Numbered from the stretch's first letter, positions 1-12,440 are shown. The stretch: 64,000 nt of DNA from Paraspadella gotoi (GCA_051294375.1 CM119270.1:13991316-14055315), one strand, 5' to 3'. The notes: generated by a model not told the origin, from the letters alone. A program made the numbers and translations.

Positions 1-193
1 CATATACGTAGTTATAAAGTAATAGATGGATTGATTATAAGAATACCAGACCGACCGAAAAGGCGTTCGAAAAGTCGCGGCTGTTCCAACGATTAACGAG
101 AACCTAAAACGGCAAGACTGCGATAATTTAATACAGCGTTATCAACTTATTTTATGTTACATAAATCAACTATTTTCCGTTTCGATTACCCAG

Positions 194-2640
194 CCTACGA
201 ATTGCCGGAGACAAAGGAAGTACTCGGCAACCATTCTCACAAATTCGTGAAAATCTCCGTCGTCGAAGCGGAAGTCGACGAGAGCGTTGAGAACTACAGG
301 ATCCTTCGGTAAGTCATATAAGTCACATACGATTAATAATTTTACAAAAACTAAATTGACTTTGATTTAAACTTTCTCAATCTTGATTTAACACTTTAAT
401 AGTGAAGATACATCGTAAATAGTTAAACAAAGTTAACAAGTAACGAAGTCAAAGATGATCATTGATGAATGTCCCCCCCATTTACATCTCCAGCCTCCTA
501 CTTGGCCATTCCCCCTCTCCCGTCTATTTCTCGACGAGGAATCCGCGATGCCAACGCCACGTCGTCAACCGACGACTTCCGGTTCAGCGTCAAAGCGGCG
601 GCGAAGATCGGGCGGTTCACCCGGAACTCAACTTGGAAATCGCCGTCATCCAACAGGTAGGAGGAAGATGGAACGAGACAATTTCAGATATTTATGTGCT
701 TACAGATGACATGACTTTACGAAACTATTAAAGATACGAGAAAAACGTTATTCTCTTACAAGAAAAATTCGAGCCAGTAATTGTAAAAGGTTGGCAGCGG
801 TGGGATTCGAACCCACGCCCCGAAAGACTGGTGCCTTAAACCAGCCGCTTAGACACTCGGCCACGCTACCAGATGACTCTTTTTGTTGCATATGTTTATG
901 ACTCGGTTACACTTTTGGTTATAAATTTTTTTATCAGTTGAAAATAAAACGGATAGCTGAATAAATTTCAATCAGTTAATATACCCGCACCTGTTTTTGA
1001 ATATTTTTTTGTTACTTTTTTTAGCTTAATTCATAAGGTTCATGTGTAACGGTTAGCCAGGACTCTGAATCCTTAACCGAGTTCGAATCTCGGTGGAACC
1101 TTTTTTTTCGGATTGTACCCTTAATAAAGTTTAATTTTTATTTTGAATTCATTACAGAAAAAAAATGACTCAGGAAACAAACAAAAGAATAGAGAAGAAA
1201 CTGTTATAAAAAATGACACTAACGAGCCACTTAACCAAACAACGTCCACCCAAAAAGAAACAAGCAGAGACAGAATGAAAGACGTTTAGGAGAAAATAAC
1301 GAAAACAAATAGAATAAAGAACAGAAACACGAAAAAGGACAACGCAGAGAGAGAATTCCCCGTCACGAACGGAAGTCGCCGGAGTTTTTAGACGAAAAAC
1401 AACAACACAACAAAAACCGTGGATATTCCACTGTCTCCTTTCCTCTCCCCTCTCCTTTTAATACCAACTCTCCGTCTTGCTCTTCTCTTTCCTCTTCCTC
1501 CCAGCTTTCCCCAATCATTTTTTCTAACCCCGGTATCGATTAATTTCCGGAAAAGCCGGTCGCGGGTTCGATCCCTGTCCCTGGTCGGACTTTTTTGTTT
1601 ATTAAGAAAAAAAATTCTCGCGATTGACTGAATAAACCAAAACCAAAATTTTCGGGTTGAAACGAACAACAAGTCTTCTGCTCCTTTTCCCCCCTTCGTC
1701 CCACTCCACCCCCCGAAGCTCGAAAACGGGAAATGGGAACTGAGCGAGCTGGAGCGACGGCGGAGACTCCGTCGCGATTGGAGAGACATTCGCACGCAGT
1801 TGGACGACATACGGACGACGAGGAACGGCGACGACGAAATCGACGTCGAGGTGGACGATCCCGTCAAAGACGCCTACTTTGTCTTCAACGTCTTGGTCAA
1901 GGTGAATGGAGATTGAAATCGGTGAAGTGAGGAGTGTTCATAGTTTGGGGTGAGGAGTGATTTTGGGATGTGGTAGGTGGTCTGATGTTGTCCAAATAAT
2001 ATCGGGGAGACTGGGAAGTCATGAAAAGACCGAAGGTCCTGGTTTGAGCAAATCATTCATGGCGAAGTATTTTAAATTTCAAATTGTGATTTCATTTTCC
2101 GAAAATTGTTTCGACGCCATATTTATTCTATGAAAGTTGCAAAATTACTTGTTTCCACTACTTTATTTGATTTTTAATTTTTTAGATTAAATAACTATTA
2201 TTTATGATTTTATTTAATTGTTAAAGTATTTTTGCTTTAAATACTTAAATATATATAATATTATTTATCTGTTGGACGGGGAAGTTAGAGCTGTCTTCTC
2301 GGAAATAGAGCTTCAAAATGCTCTATATCATAATGACCAAATTTTTAATTTCAGACGAGTTGAACTGGTACCGAACTGGGAACGTCGTACTCATCGCCAA
2401 ATGGATTAGAAACGTGTGCGACAAAATCAGGCCAGCGACATTGACAAAGTCTGGTCGGAGATCGACAACAACAACTCGGGTAAGAACCTTGATTAATTTA
2501 TTAGTACTAATTATAATATTTTTAAAACATTTCATGAGTGTGATCTTAAACGTCTTCAAGCTTTTAACACTTTAATATATTATTTTTTTCTCTTAAGGAA
2601 AAACCACGATTCGCCAAACGTCATTGTTGACATAACCGAC
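194..2640 (+). CDS. Unidentified multi-exon gene with an EF-hand-like loop (partial)
   Basis: Exon-like blocks lie at 194-308, 494-656, 1719-1901, 2355-2479 and from about 2599. The first three join in phase: exon 1 ends with two bases of a codon, exon 2 starts with the third and ends in phase 0, and exon 3 (61 codons) starts and ends in phase 0. Donors are GGTAAGT, GGTAGG and GGTGAA. Exon 1 reads KFVKISVVEAEVDESVENYR. Exon 3 begins LENGKWELSELERRRR, which looks helical and charged, and ends DAYFVFNVLVK. Block 4 carries DIDKVWSEIDNNNSG, which resembles the start of an EF-hand calcium loop, but it also has an in-frame TAG and an entry phase that does not match exon 3. The 5' end lies outside the window, and two tRNA genes sit in the introns. 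I do not recognise the family. The calcium-binding reading rests on one loop-like segment. Confidence 0.5.
793..870 (-). tRNA. tRNA-Leu(AAG): tRNA-Leu (anticodon AAG)
   Basis: The complement begins GGTAGCGTGGCCGAG and ends CGCTGCC, so the 7-bp acceptor stem pairs throughout with one G-T. The anticodon arm is CTGGT-TTAAGGC-ACCAG, placing AAG at positions 34-36. The T-arm GTGGGTTCGAATCCCAC is perfect (B box), and an oligo-T terminator follows at 785-788. The gene is 78 nt, shorter than the usual ~82 nt for this isoacceptor. The D-arm has single G where GG is expected at two places, consistent with homopolymer deletions in the sequence rather than a dead gene. It lies antisense in an intron of the 194-2640 gene. 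Confidence 0.93.
1037..1100 (+). tRNA. tRNA-Gln(CTG): tRNA-Gln (anticodon CTG), degenerate or with sequence deletions
   Basis: The sequence starts GGTTCATGTGTAACGGTTAGC and ends CCGAGTTCGAATCTCGG-TGGAACC, followed by eight T (terminator). The anticodon loop CTCTGAA gives CTG. The T-arm is perfect. The total is 64 nt against about 72 expected. Bases are missing in the acceptor 5' strand (GGTTCA instead of GGTTCCA), the D-arm and around the anticodon stem. It is either a tRNA pseudogene or a real gene with several one-base deletions in this assembly. The deletion style matches the tRNA-Leu nearby. Confidence 0.75.
1555..1590 (+). pseudogene. tRNA-like 3' fragment (T-arm and acceptor side)
   Basis: GCGGGTTCGATCCCTGT resembles a T-arm with B box, followed within a few bases by GGTCGGAC and a T6 run as at a Pol III terminator. 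No matching acceptor 5' strand (GTCCGACC) or anticodon arm was found in the 90 bases upstream. It is likely a tRNA relic or tRNA-derived repeat tail. Confidence 0.3.
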
Positions 2641-2899
2641 AAACGGACACGACCGACAAGAAGAAGAAGATAACAAGCAAAAGGACGACGGAGTAGACGA
2701 CAAAAACGGACGCCATTAACGACAACGGAATCAACAAAGAAGAGCTTTACGAAGAAGAAGACGGAAACTCGGCCACGCGTAATTTGATGTCCTCTCCGCT
2801 TGCCTTTTGTTTTTCGTTTCCACGCTCGTCCACTGCATCGTTCGGTTAGAATGAACACGCTTTCTCGTCAAATGAACATCGCTAAGAACTCGAGATTTT

Positions 2900-4240
2900 A
2901 GAAAGCCCGTGCTATTATGCTATTTTTTTATTCATTAAACCGCTGATGAAATATATTATATATATTTTTAATCGTACTCTACTCCCTGCTTATTTTCATT
3001 CTTTAAAAAAATTATTAGGGCTTTGGGATTTGTTTCTATTTATATTGTATTATAAATTCAGTTAATTTTAAAAAATCGACTTCTTTTTGAGATGGTTGAC
3101 TTTACATCGAATCGTTCTATTCAGCTTGCGCTTTATTATTCAAATCATATTACACTTGTTCACCATAATTTCATCATATTTTTTTTCGCCGTTATTCCAT
3201 TCATAACATGTGTAATTTTTTCCCCTCTCTTTTAAATCTGAAAATAGTGTCTTTTTTCCCCCCTTGTTTTCTGATAACGAAATAAAAATTCAGTTACGTA
3301 AACAATATTTTTTAGTTTTTTCTTTTAATAAAAAAAAAAAAAAACAAAATAAGGAAAACGCAAATTTCCATCCTCTTTTCGGTTAATCAAATTTAAACAT
3401 GAAATTTGACTTTAACGGTCAAGACGGTAATCGAAGATCGTGATCGATGTCACGTTTCAACGAGTCTCGATCTCACGATCGCCCCTTTCGACGAAACTAA
3501 TAATCGGCGGGAACGATTTGCGAGAATGTCAAAACGAACGCCTATCAATCCACTGTGACATTTAGACAGAAAGTTACTCCGTTTTAGAAAAAACATTCCA
3601 AAAAAGAGTTGAATTCCGATCCCTTATCTTTTTAACTTAAAAAAAAAATTCCCCCCCCCCATCGACTCAAATCCCTCTAATAAAATGTATATAAAGAATA
3701 ACATCCTGGGCTCGTTCTCTCGTCGTTGAAAAGTGAAAGACTAAAAAAAAACGAGCAGAAAAGAAAAAAGTTGAGTAAATTAATCATCACTGAGTGACAC
3801 GAGGAAAATAATTAGATATAATGCCTTTACTCGTCAAAGGTTTTTTTGACAGCATTTTTTATTTTCATTGTTTTACTTTACAGATTCAATTCTTAAAGTA
3901 AAACAAAGATAATATTGCAAATGACTTGAAAGGGTACGAGTTCTCTTTAAAAAAATCATGTTTATGCTGAAAAATAGAAAGGTAAAAGTAGTGTGTTAAT
4001 TGTGATCTGTTGAGAAATAAAAGTATGAATGTTATATAATAAATGAAGAAAAATTAAAAATAAAAAAAAAAATCTTGACATCTAACAGATGGAGGTGAAT
4101 CTCTTCTAAGTCCAAGCAAATTTTAATTTATGGAATGATCAAATACGACTGAAGAATGGACAATTGGACAATCTGGACAATTGAACAATTGGACAATTGG
4201 ACAATTGACAATTGACATTGGACATTCCACTAAATGATCA
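2900..4240. other. Non-coding AT-rich stretch with one TATA-like box
   Basis: No exon-like block was seen. A TATATAAAG at 3688-3696 is followed about 30 bases later by a C/T-rich start-like sequence (ctcgttctctcgtcg) and could be a core promoter for + strand transcription, but no convincing gene follows it. The rest holds homopolymer A/T runs and the TTGGACAA minisatellite at 4156-4222. Confidence 0.35.
4156..4222. repeat. Short minisatellite of TTGGACAA-type units
   Basis: About seven imperfect copies of an 8-10 bp unit (ggacaattggacaatctgga...). It begins about 20 bases beyond the stop codon of the - strand CAP gene, so it would lie in that gene's 3' UTR. The unit contains the self-complementary CAATTG. 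Confidence 0.8.
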
Positions 4241-4243
4241 CGA

Positions 4244-7200
4244 TCAATCCGAAGCGACGAAGCCAGGTCCTGAGTTTTTGCAATTAGAATCCTCATTTCG
4301 ACACACGTTGCACATGTACGGACATCGTAGCAGCTGAAAACCTTTTTGCATAAGACTTGTCCCACGTTTGCCGCAGAACAAGGAGTCTCTCTTGGGGCAG
4401 TTGAGTTCCCCGCAGTCTTTGCCCTTGAACACTTTGGTGCATTTGACTTGCAGGTGGTCAGGTCTAGTTTTCCGTGTTGTGACACTTAATCTGCGGAATT
4501 TCAAGGGATGAATTTTATGTTAAGCTAATACAAAATGCGGGCAACTCTACCCGGTCCCTACTCAATACTCACCCCGCACGCGCCCCTCGCACACCCCGCA
4601 CATGTAAGGGCACGTTTTCGGGCACGTTGTGGTACTGTTCGCATAGTCTTTTGGGTAGCCCCTCGGGTAGGCGCTGCCCGCACAGCTCGGGGTCGTGGGC
4701 GGACAGTTTTGCCTCGCACGTCTCGCCGCGCCAGAGATCCCGCACGCTCATGGCAAGTGTCGAGGCTAAGCGAACCACCCGTTGTAGAAACTTTACCCCG
4801 CAGTCGCACAGTCCGTCTTTGCATCGGCCGGACACATGGAGCAGCGATCATGCTCGTCGGAGGCCGGCTTATGGCAACATGTGTTGTAGTTGCCGCCTTA
4901 GGTGAGAGAACAACTTGGTTAAACATTCATCATTTTTTAAAGGTTGGGAACAGGTAAATTTTGATGTTTCATAATTGAAACTAGGTTTAATGAATTTAAA
5001 AAGGACTAAATCTTCCTATACCGAACCTGGTCGTAGTGCAGACGAGATTAAGCCGTGTAGCCCCACTTCCGGATGTCGGGACACCAAGTCGAGGCGCATC
5101 CCACTCTGGAGGTGTTTGACCAAACCAATTGAGATAGTGTCCGCACTGGAGGTTGGTTGCGTTCGGCCTCTTCCTTGCGACCGAGATCCCCAGTCGCAGT
5201 CGGCGATCTCTCGATACCATCGAGACACGGCCGTCTTCCAATTGTTGGAGAAGTGGCCACCCTGGGGTTAGGGGGGAGTGGGTGGGGGGGGGGGTAAGTT
5301 GAGGAAAATCCAAAGAGGTTGAACGAATCGTAATGAAAAAGAAATGAGTGGTCGAAAAAAACAAGTTTTCTCTATTTTTTTTCGACCACTGCGTGCAACA
5401 AGCTTTAAAGGCAGTTCCGGAACAACGGAGGGAAAAATATGGGCCGATGGCTACGTAAACAATGTAAAATAAAAAAAAATATATTAAAAAAAGTATTATT
5501 TGTTATCATTCAAACGTTAATTCGGAAGCCTTTAGAGTTATCAAGATAAAAAAAAAAAAACATAGCGCGAACATAAATGCACATAGAACGTAATTAAGAC
5601 AAGTTTCGGCCGTGCACATTTTTTTAGTACCATTCGTTAATCTAAATCATCTCGCAGGTATAATCGCGCGGATCTCTCCACGAAAGTTTCTCGCTACAAC
5701 GACAAAAGTTCACGAGTTGCCGATCGGTACGAAAAAGAGACTGTGAGAAGTGCACGAAAGAGTTACAATCATGTTACCAATCAAGTTTCTTCGCCAGCAG
5801 TTGCTTCCTGTTTAGTAACTGAAATATAATGATAAAATAGATGCAGCCGTAAGGACATAATCGCGACGGTCGAACAGTAAAAATTCACAGCATCAATATA
5901 AACAAGTTGCAACAGCTTGATTAAATGGCGAAAATTTCCCGCGTTGATCAGACATCACAATGCGCCATCAAAAATAATCTCACGACAAAAATATAGGCAT
6001 AATTATTAACGCCGATAGAATAACGAGGAAGCTCGTTGGCACGTAGGCTAGAATAATAGCGCAGTATAAAATCATAAAGTTGGAAATATGTATGTTTACC
6101 CTGTTAATTTAGTAATCGAGATTTGAATTAAAAACGTTTTCAAAACTTACTTTCTCGAAAACTATATTTTTTCTTTTAATTCGCTGATTATATAACGAAA
6201 AGTCGTTATAAAACGTTTCAAATCTCCGAAGATTCAAAACACCCGTACGCGAGTCGGACCTTAAATTAACAAGTAAAATCGGGTAATCCTTCATATCACA
6301 TAAAGGAAAAAAAATATATTAAAATAAATTGTGTGAAAAACCAGAAAAAACCATCGAATTTAACCGCAACGACTTAACGTTAATCGTTAACGCTTTCGAA
6401 AGTATTAATGCTTTCGGCACCGTCTTACCGTTTGCGGCGAAACGTTGCACATGTAAGGACACTCGTAGGAACGGTAATGATTCGTCTGCAATAACTCTTG
6501 TCCCATTTCTTGCCGCAGATCCATGGAGTCCTTTCTGTCGGACCATACGCAATTCGCCGCAAGTGTCGCTCCAAATCATCTTCTGGCATTTGCAGAGAGC
6601 AGGCTGGTCGAAGTCGACGTCCCGCCATTTGCGCAGGATTTGCCTAGAGGAAAAAAGATTTTCTTGAGGTTTCTCTTGCGAGATTTGTTCTTCGTGGCCG
6701 TAGCTTCCGCGTGTATGATGTGTATCGTTTTCAAAACCGCTTAAGGCTTAGCTTGAATTTTAATGCAAGAATTAAATATTTTAAATATAAAAGAATAATT
6801 CAAATTTCAAATCCGTAAACCTACGAATTCTTGACAATGGTTTTATCGTTGCTGAATTGAAAAATGTAAATCCCAAACACTAAAGGCCATCAAGAACATC
6901 AAAAAAACACCTGTCTAACAACACACACACATCTCACAATAAGCAACAACCAACAACATAACCGCTTTCAACCTCCGTCGATCTGCGCTACCTGTGCAGA
7001 TGCCGTCACTATTGTGCGACATTCGCGCTGCCACCTTTCTATTCTCTTGTCGCAGTAATCTTCTGGGTAGCCCCCTCGGCTAGCGGCAGCCGCAGATCTC
7101 GTGGCTCGGTGGGCGGCAGCCTTCTCTCGCAACTAGGTCGGCAAAAAGCGGGTGACAGGAGCAGCTGCAGGAGCTCGGCGTCCAGCGGTCCCTCGTTGTA

Positions 7201-9526
7201 GCAGACTTGCCGCCGCAGTCGCACAGGCCGTTCGCGGCATCGGGATCGCACATGGCGCAGGACCGCGAGACTCGGCGCGGCGGTAAGGGGTCGTGCGGAG
7301 GGCGTTAGTCCTTCCTCGGTCCGTAGTTACGAGACGAGGCTGAAGCCCGTGTTGCCGGGAGAGCCCGCCGGATTTTCCGGCCAATCAGCCACTTCCGGGC
7401 ACCAGGCCGAGGCCGCAGCCCAAGCGGAGATGACGTTGGAACCGATACCAGGCTGCGAGTACTCGGCGCAACGTGACCTTCGATTCTTGGCGACGAAGAT
7501 CGCCATACAATCCGAGGTTACATTCAAATTGCGAGTACCATCTGCGGGACGGCAGTGCGCCAGAAGCTGGTGGCTGGATCGATGGCTGGGTGGGTGGCGG
7601 AAGGGGTTAGAGGTGGATAAGGCTGGAAAAAAGACTGAGGGAAGGAAAAAATGACAGAAATTAGAAAAGGGAAAAGAAAGAGAGTTGAAAGAAGGAAAGA
7701 GAGAAAGAAAGGTGAAAAAAGAGAGAAATAAGAAAGAAAGAAGGCAAAAAGGATTCAAAGAAAGGGAGAAAAAAAAAGGGGAAAAAAGAGAAAAGTCGTA
7801 AAGAAGATAAAAAGAGAGAAAAAAGAAAGAACGAAAAGAAAGAAGAAAGAAAGAGAAGAAAGAGAAAGGAAAGAAAGAAGGAAAAAAAGATAAATAAATA
7901 AATAAAAAAATAAATAAGTAAATAAATAAATAAATTAATAAATAAGTAAATATAATAAATAAATAAATAAAAAAATAACATAAAATAAATAAAAATAATA
8001 ATAAATAACGAAAGAAAAGAAGAAAAAAGAAGAAAGAAAAGAAAGAAAAAAACTACTACCTTGCCCACTTTTTTCAAGTGATTGATTAGCCCTGCGAATT
8101 CGTAGGTTAATGTTTCAGTTTGTTTACGTTGTTTAGTAATGTTACGAGCTTAAAAGATCGAACTAGTGAATCGGGTCGTGAATCGGCAACGATGCTCGAT
8201 TTTCGTAGGAAATAAAAAAATCGATCCGGCTTTTTTTTTTAAATTTTTACTTTTTTTTTCATCATGAGCCTTACACAACTTCTCTCATATATGTTTTTTT
8301 TTGATTTTCTTTTGTAAATTGTTAAACGGATCCACTTGTGATGATGTAAGCAAAAAATAAGTGAAATCTCTGAAATGACTCATTCGTCGCCGGTATCTCA
8401 CGGTTAAATCTCATTTTACTTGTACAAAAGTGCACGCGAGTCAAAGAGAACAGAACCTATGAATCAAACAAAAAAACTCACCAATGTGTTTTTCCACCCA
8501 AATTGTCCAGATGCCTTTCTTGCCTAAAGCTCGACAGGCATATACATTTTTATATTTTTTTTTAACGAATTGCACGATTAAAATAGCACAATATTATTAT
8601 CTTCTCTCGTCCACCTGGTGTCGTGAGCGAAGAGGCAGTTGGTTCAGCGTGAATCTTGGCCTTCTTCACGTTCGTCGTCCAACCATTTTCTGCATTGTCC
8701 GCCACTGGGATTTTGGAGATGGGTAACCTCGGACGCCTGTGTGATTCATTGAAATAGTATTTCAACAAAAGTATTCGAATACATCGCAAACTGTTGAAAA
8801 TAAAAAAATAAGCTAGAAATACTTCTTACTTCAAAATAATTTTGAAAGCTGAGTAAAGTGGAGTAAGTGAGAATTTTAATCATAAGAAACATGTCTAGGG
8901 CTGAATTTGTTAAACACCACAAACGTAAAATTTACTATCAGTTACTTTTTATAAAAGACTCTCATTTTAGAATGACATCGTAGTTGAAGTAACGATTCTA
9001 AAATATTAATAATAACTTCTATATGCCAAATAGCTTAAAGTCCTGATACCTGGCAGTTGTCCTCTGTAGCCGATGTGCGCTCCAAATCTCATCCTTTTGT
9101 ATCTGAGTCAAGCTTCCGATTTTTTCAGTTTGCTTCACTTCAGTTTTGTACAGGCGTTCTCTTTGATCGCCTCCTTGATCTTTCCTAAATTGGATGGTTT
9201 GTTCATTACGTTTTTGTTAAAATGAAATAAATTCATATAACGTGTTTTCTACCTTTTTCGGCCATGATCTGCAGTAATTGCTTCTCGGGCAGAAAATGTT
9301 TTCCGTTCCAATTAGTTTCTTTCTCCCATTGTATTTCCGTTGTATCTTCCGTTGTATTTTCCGTTTGATTGTTACGCCCTCTGACGATCGACGTTCTGGC
9401 GAACGATCTCGACGACGACGAAAACTCCACGACTTCGACGGACGACGACGACGAATTGCGGCGACGAACGACGAGAAACCCGCGAAGATGACCGACGAAG
9501 ATGAACCCGACGAAGAACGACCTCAC
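4244..9526 (-). CDS. Secreted CAP-domain (CRISP-like) protein with duplicated CAP/hinge/ShKT cassette
   Basis: The gene reads right to left. An N-terminal exon ends at 9253 with donor AAAAAG/GTAGAA; its start codon is not resolved. Exon 9184-9050 has LTQIQKDEIWSAHR, a CAP-domain opening. Exon 8736-8615 continues the CAP fold over several frames. Cassette A is 7541-6992 (CAP C-terminal half, hinge with NGLCDCGGK, then a segment with GYPEDYCDKR) and 6643-6429 (ShKT-like). Cassette B is 5261-5027 (WKTAVSRWYREIADCDW; SQLVWSNTSRVGCA, matching the CRISP family signature), 4896-4573 (RCSMCPADAK; DGLCDCGVK) and 4490-4244 (CGELNCPKR; CPYMCNVC), which ends with a stop at 4244-4246. Acceptors such as ctaaccccag, cctctag and cctaag, and donors CAG/GTAGCG and G/GTGAGT, support the exon edges. 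CAP proteins are extracellular. The order CAP, Cys-rich hinge, ShKT is that of CRISP-type proteins. Reading frames break by single bases inside conserved motifs, so the protein is not continuous as sequenced. Family assignment is firm; exact gene structure is not. Confidence 0.8.
5658..5829 (+). CDS. Possible terminal exon, polar helical sequence
   Basis: After an acceptor (aaatcatctcgcag at 5657) a 57-codon frame stays open to TAA. It reads NRADLSTKVSRYNDKSSRVA and so on, with regularly spaced basic and Ser residues, then ends in LVTEI. It lies on the opposite strand between the two cassettes of the CAP gene. No family is recognised. A run this long occurs by chance several percent of the time, so support is weak. 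Confidence 0.25.
7650..8062. repeat. A/G-rich low-complexity tract with (AAAT)n core
   Basis: Runs of GAAA/GGAAA grade into aataaataaataa units around 7890-7975 and back into GAAA. The apparent F/S/L-rich and K/E-rich reading frames here are products of composition. Confidence 0.9.
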
Positions 9527-9719
9527 GACGACGACCCGAATCGTGAGGACGAAGGCTTTCGTCTTCGCCGCCGCCGTCTTCGTCGTTGTCGTCTTCCGCG
9601 AGAATTCCGGCGCCGAGATTCCGCGGTCCGCCGAGTCATTCGTTGAACCGTTCTCGCGACGGCCGAGTTTTGGTGGATTCTTCGATGTCGGCGTCGTTGG
9701 AATCGGATTCTTCGATTAA
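9501..9719 (+). CDS. Possible membrane or secreted protein N-terminus
   Basis: An ATG in adequate context (gaagATGa) opens a 72-codon frame. Residues 19-33 are RTKAFVFAAAVFVVV, a basic residue followed by a strong hydrophobic segment, as in a signal anchor or signal peptide. After it come NSGAEIPRSAESFVEPF and a Gly/Phe-rich end. It overlaps, on the other strand, the 5' part of the CAP gene, and the local GAC/GTC repeat bias could create such a segment by chance. It could be the start of a + strand gene continuing into 9775-9924. Confidence 0.3.
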   Translation: MNPTKNDLTTTTRIVRTKAFVFAAAVFVVVVFRENSGAEIPRSAESFVEPFSRRPSFGGFFDVGVVGIGFFD

Positions 9720-9774
9720 AGCGCTTGTTATTCTCTTTCTGCTCTGACTTCAATTCCAATGGAACCGGAAGTGC

Positions 9775-9924
9775 GCTCACGGCGTCTACGACATCTTGCG
9801 GCGTCGATTTTTGGGCAGCCCGTGGTTCAGAGAAATAGAAAGGAAGACAAATTCAAGAGGGCGTGCCGGAACCACGCGATATGCTCACTTGGAGGCCGAC
9901 ATTTCGTTGATTATAGATCGCTAA
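9775..9924 (+). CDS. Exon-like block, unidentified
   Basis: A 49-codon open frame, including VYDILRRRFLGSPWFREIER and then AHLEADISLIIDR, ends in TAA. The composition is protein-like and free of repeats. It lies just downstream of the putative membrane N-terminus at 9501-9719 but in a different frame; the two could belong to one gene with indels or a short intron. No homologue is recognised. Confidence 0.35.
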   Translation, partial: AHGVYDILRRRFLGSPWFREIERKTNSRGRAGTTRYAHLEADISLIIDR

Positions 9925-10049
9925 ATAAGTTATCACCTTCTCTTGTAGTACATGTATTATTATTTATTTTTCATCACCGATCAAGGTTGATTGAATCTGT
10001 TAAATTTATCGACGCTTCTTTTACTCTTCGGTTTCAGACTTTTAAATAA

Positions 10050-12430
10050 AAATCCTTATGTTTTTTCCACGTTTTTTTTAAATACCGCTCCCGCTCTCTC
10101 TCTCTCTCGTTCGTTTCTCTCTCTCTGCTCTCTTTCTTTCGCAGCGATATATCTTTTTCCCCCTCGGGCTTTCCCCTTTCTTTCTCATGTTTTATCCCAA
10201 GGACGAACAGGAGAAGAGTTGTGAGAATCTAAAAATAAAACCTGAAGTCAATTAAAAAAATAATAAAAAAATGGGATAAATATAAAACCTGAAGCAATAA
10301 AAAGTATAAAGTTAAAGCAATGAAAAAATGATAAACAAAAAACAGAGAAAAAAAAACAAATAAAAAAAATATATGAACATAAACAATCTCTTAGAAATAA
10401 AAAGGAAGATAAAAATCGTAAAGAAGAAATCTCTCGCATTCGCAGAAATCACGAAATCGATCAAAGAAAATAAATGAACAACAAAAAAAAAAAAAAAAAT
10501 CCGTTATTAATGCCGGAAAAATCACAAACTCGACGCTGAAAAATCACAGACGGAATCGATTTTCGTCACTGATTTTAACTATTAGAGTTATTTCCTCCAC
10601 CGTTGAGCGTTCGGCATCAAGGGAGGGGGGGGGGGTTCATGGATGTAGCTGGTTAAATAAAATATTAATGATTCTAATAATTTCTGTTACAAAAAACTAA
10701 ATAAAAAGTCTCTCCCGGATGTGAGAGAATGAGAATCCAATTTACTGCGTACGAAAAAGGAACTTGTGTGTTTATATCGAAGAGAAGGAAGAGAAAGAGA
10801 GGAAGAGAGAGGAGAGAGGGAGAGAGAGGAAGAAGAACGAATGTAAACATTTCTCTGTTGTCACGGAAAAACGCGCAGCTTTCGCATAGGTCAATTAGTG
10901 TGACATCGAGAGGAGCGTCTTGTCACGAAATATGTTAAAAAAGTGAAAAAAAAAAAGAAAGACGGTTTTCGTCTCTCGTTTTCGTTCCCGACGCAGAAAA
11001 TGACGACTGTTTTTATTCTCCCCTCTTCCATCCCCCCTACTCTGCCCACCCTTCATCGCCTTTGTATCTCTTCAAGGGTGCGACGTGCTCGTTGTGATTC
11101 GTTATGGCGATAAATTCTTTGTTAAATAAGAACCTTATTCTCTTTATGGTCGTTAGGATGCTACATATCTCTTTTTTCAAATTATTTTTATTAGTCTGCC
11201 GCAATCGTACGCACGGCATAAAAAATTACTTTAAGATAATCCATCCTATATGTCAGAGAATTGTACTTTAATCATTGACTATTCATAAGTCTATATCAAT
11301 AGTACGAAACAGGCGTCTGTCGGTTTCATCCGTCTCCGAGTGAGATGACCATTTTCAAAATGTTCATACTTAGACTTCAAAAAAGAACATAAAAAAATTC
11401 AAAAAAAAAATATCAATACTATAATCTTGGTTAAGTACGGAAACCAATTCAAGCACAGAACGATAACAACGGAGTTTCTTTCATCGCTTATTTTTTCTTT
11501 CTCGTTCTTTCCCCCTTCCGTCTTTTTCTTTTAAATGGAGAGAGAGAGAGGGAGAGAGAGAGGAGAGGAGACGAACAGGAGAGAGAAGAGAGAGATGACG
11601 AGAGAGAGAGGGAGAGAGAGAGAGAGAGGAGAGAACCGAGAGAGAGAGACGGGGAATATTTTGCGTTCACGCCTTTCTGTTTTATTTTTCCTGCCCTGAT
11701 TGAACCTTTAGAGGGGAAATTCTCAGACAAAAATCTGTCAGCGAATATAGAGACATTGATGTCATGAGCTATAAATTGACCAACTTAAACACTTTTTTTA
11801 CCTCGTACTGAGTACAAAGTACGAAGAAATAAAGGTAAAAGTTTTTTGTATTGATTTTATCTGACACAGGGCAACCGTTGTCAATGAGAGGATCATAAAT
11901 TAACTACAAACTAATATTACAAGTGAGAAGAGTCGTTGATGCTGTTTTATCACTCAACTTCAAAAATAAGAGGAGGAAAAAAATTACGATAAAAAAAGAA
12001 ATAAACAAAAATAAATGATTCATAGTTACAATGACAGGATTCAATTCAATGACGCAGAGATTCAGTTTGTGATCAATTTTGTTATTCGCCGATCGGTCAT
12101 AAATTCTTTCTCCCTTCATTCTCTTTTTAGAATATTATTTGAAACAATTTCGAAGAAACATTAAAGTCTCTAAAATACATGCAATCGTTCATCGATCAAT
12201 AAAGTTTCATATACACCATTTTTCTTGACTCTATCCCGTACTCGTTATCGTATTTTTTCATTTTAGTTTTAGTTTCTCATTCACCTGATCAATCCAACGA
12301 AGACAAAGTTTGAATCAAATCGTGTCTATTCATTCCCCCACCTTTTCCATCATTCTCTGTGAACCTCATCTATCTCTCTCATATCCCATATTCCCCACCC
12401 CCTCTTTCCATCGCCCCACGCCCCCGGTCC
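10050..12430. other. Intergenic, low complexity, no gene seen
   Basis: Contains (CT) and (GA) tracts at 10090-10140, 10790-10830 and 11530-11655, A-rich stretches, and a polyG run at 10624-10636. No exon with splice signals was found on either strand. Confidence 0.6.
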
Positions 12431-12440
12431 ACCCCCCTAC

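Noticed and set aside
2945-2960. Another CTGATGA as a possible hammerhead core
   Set aside because: No stem II or GAAA follows; AT repeat only.
7661-8077. Long Phe/Ser/Leu-rich frame on the - strand
   Set aside because: Purely the translation of GAAA and AAAT repeats.
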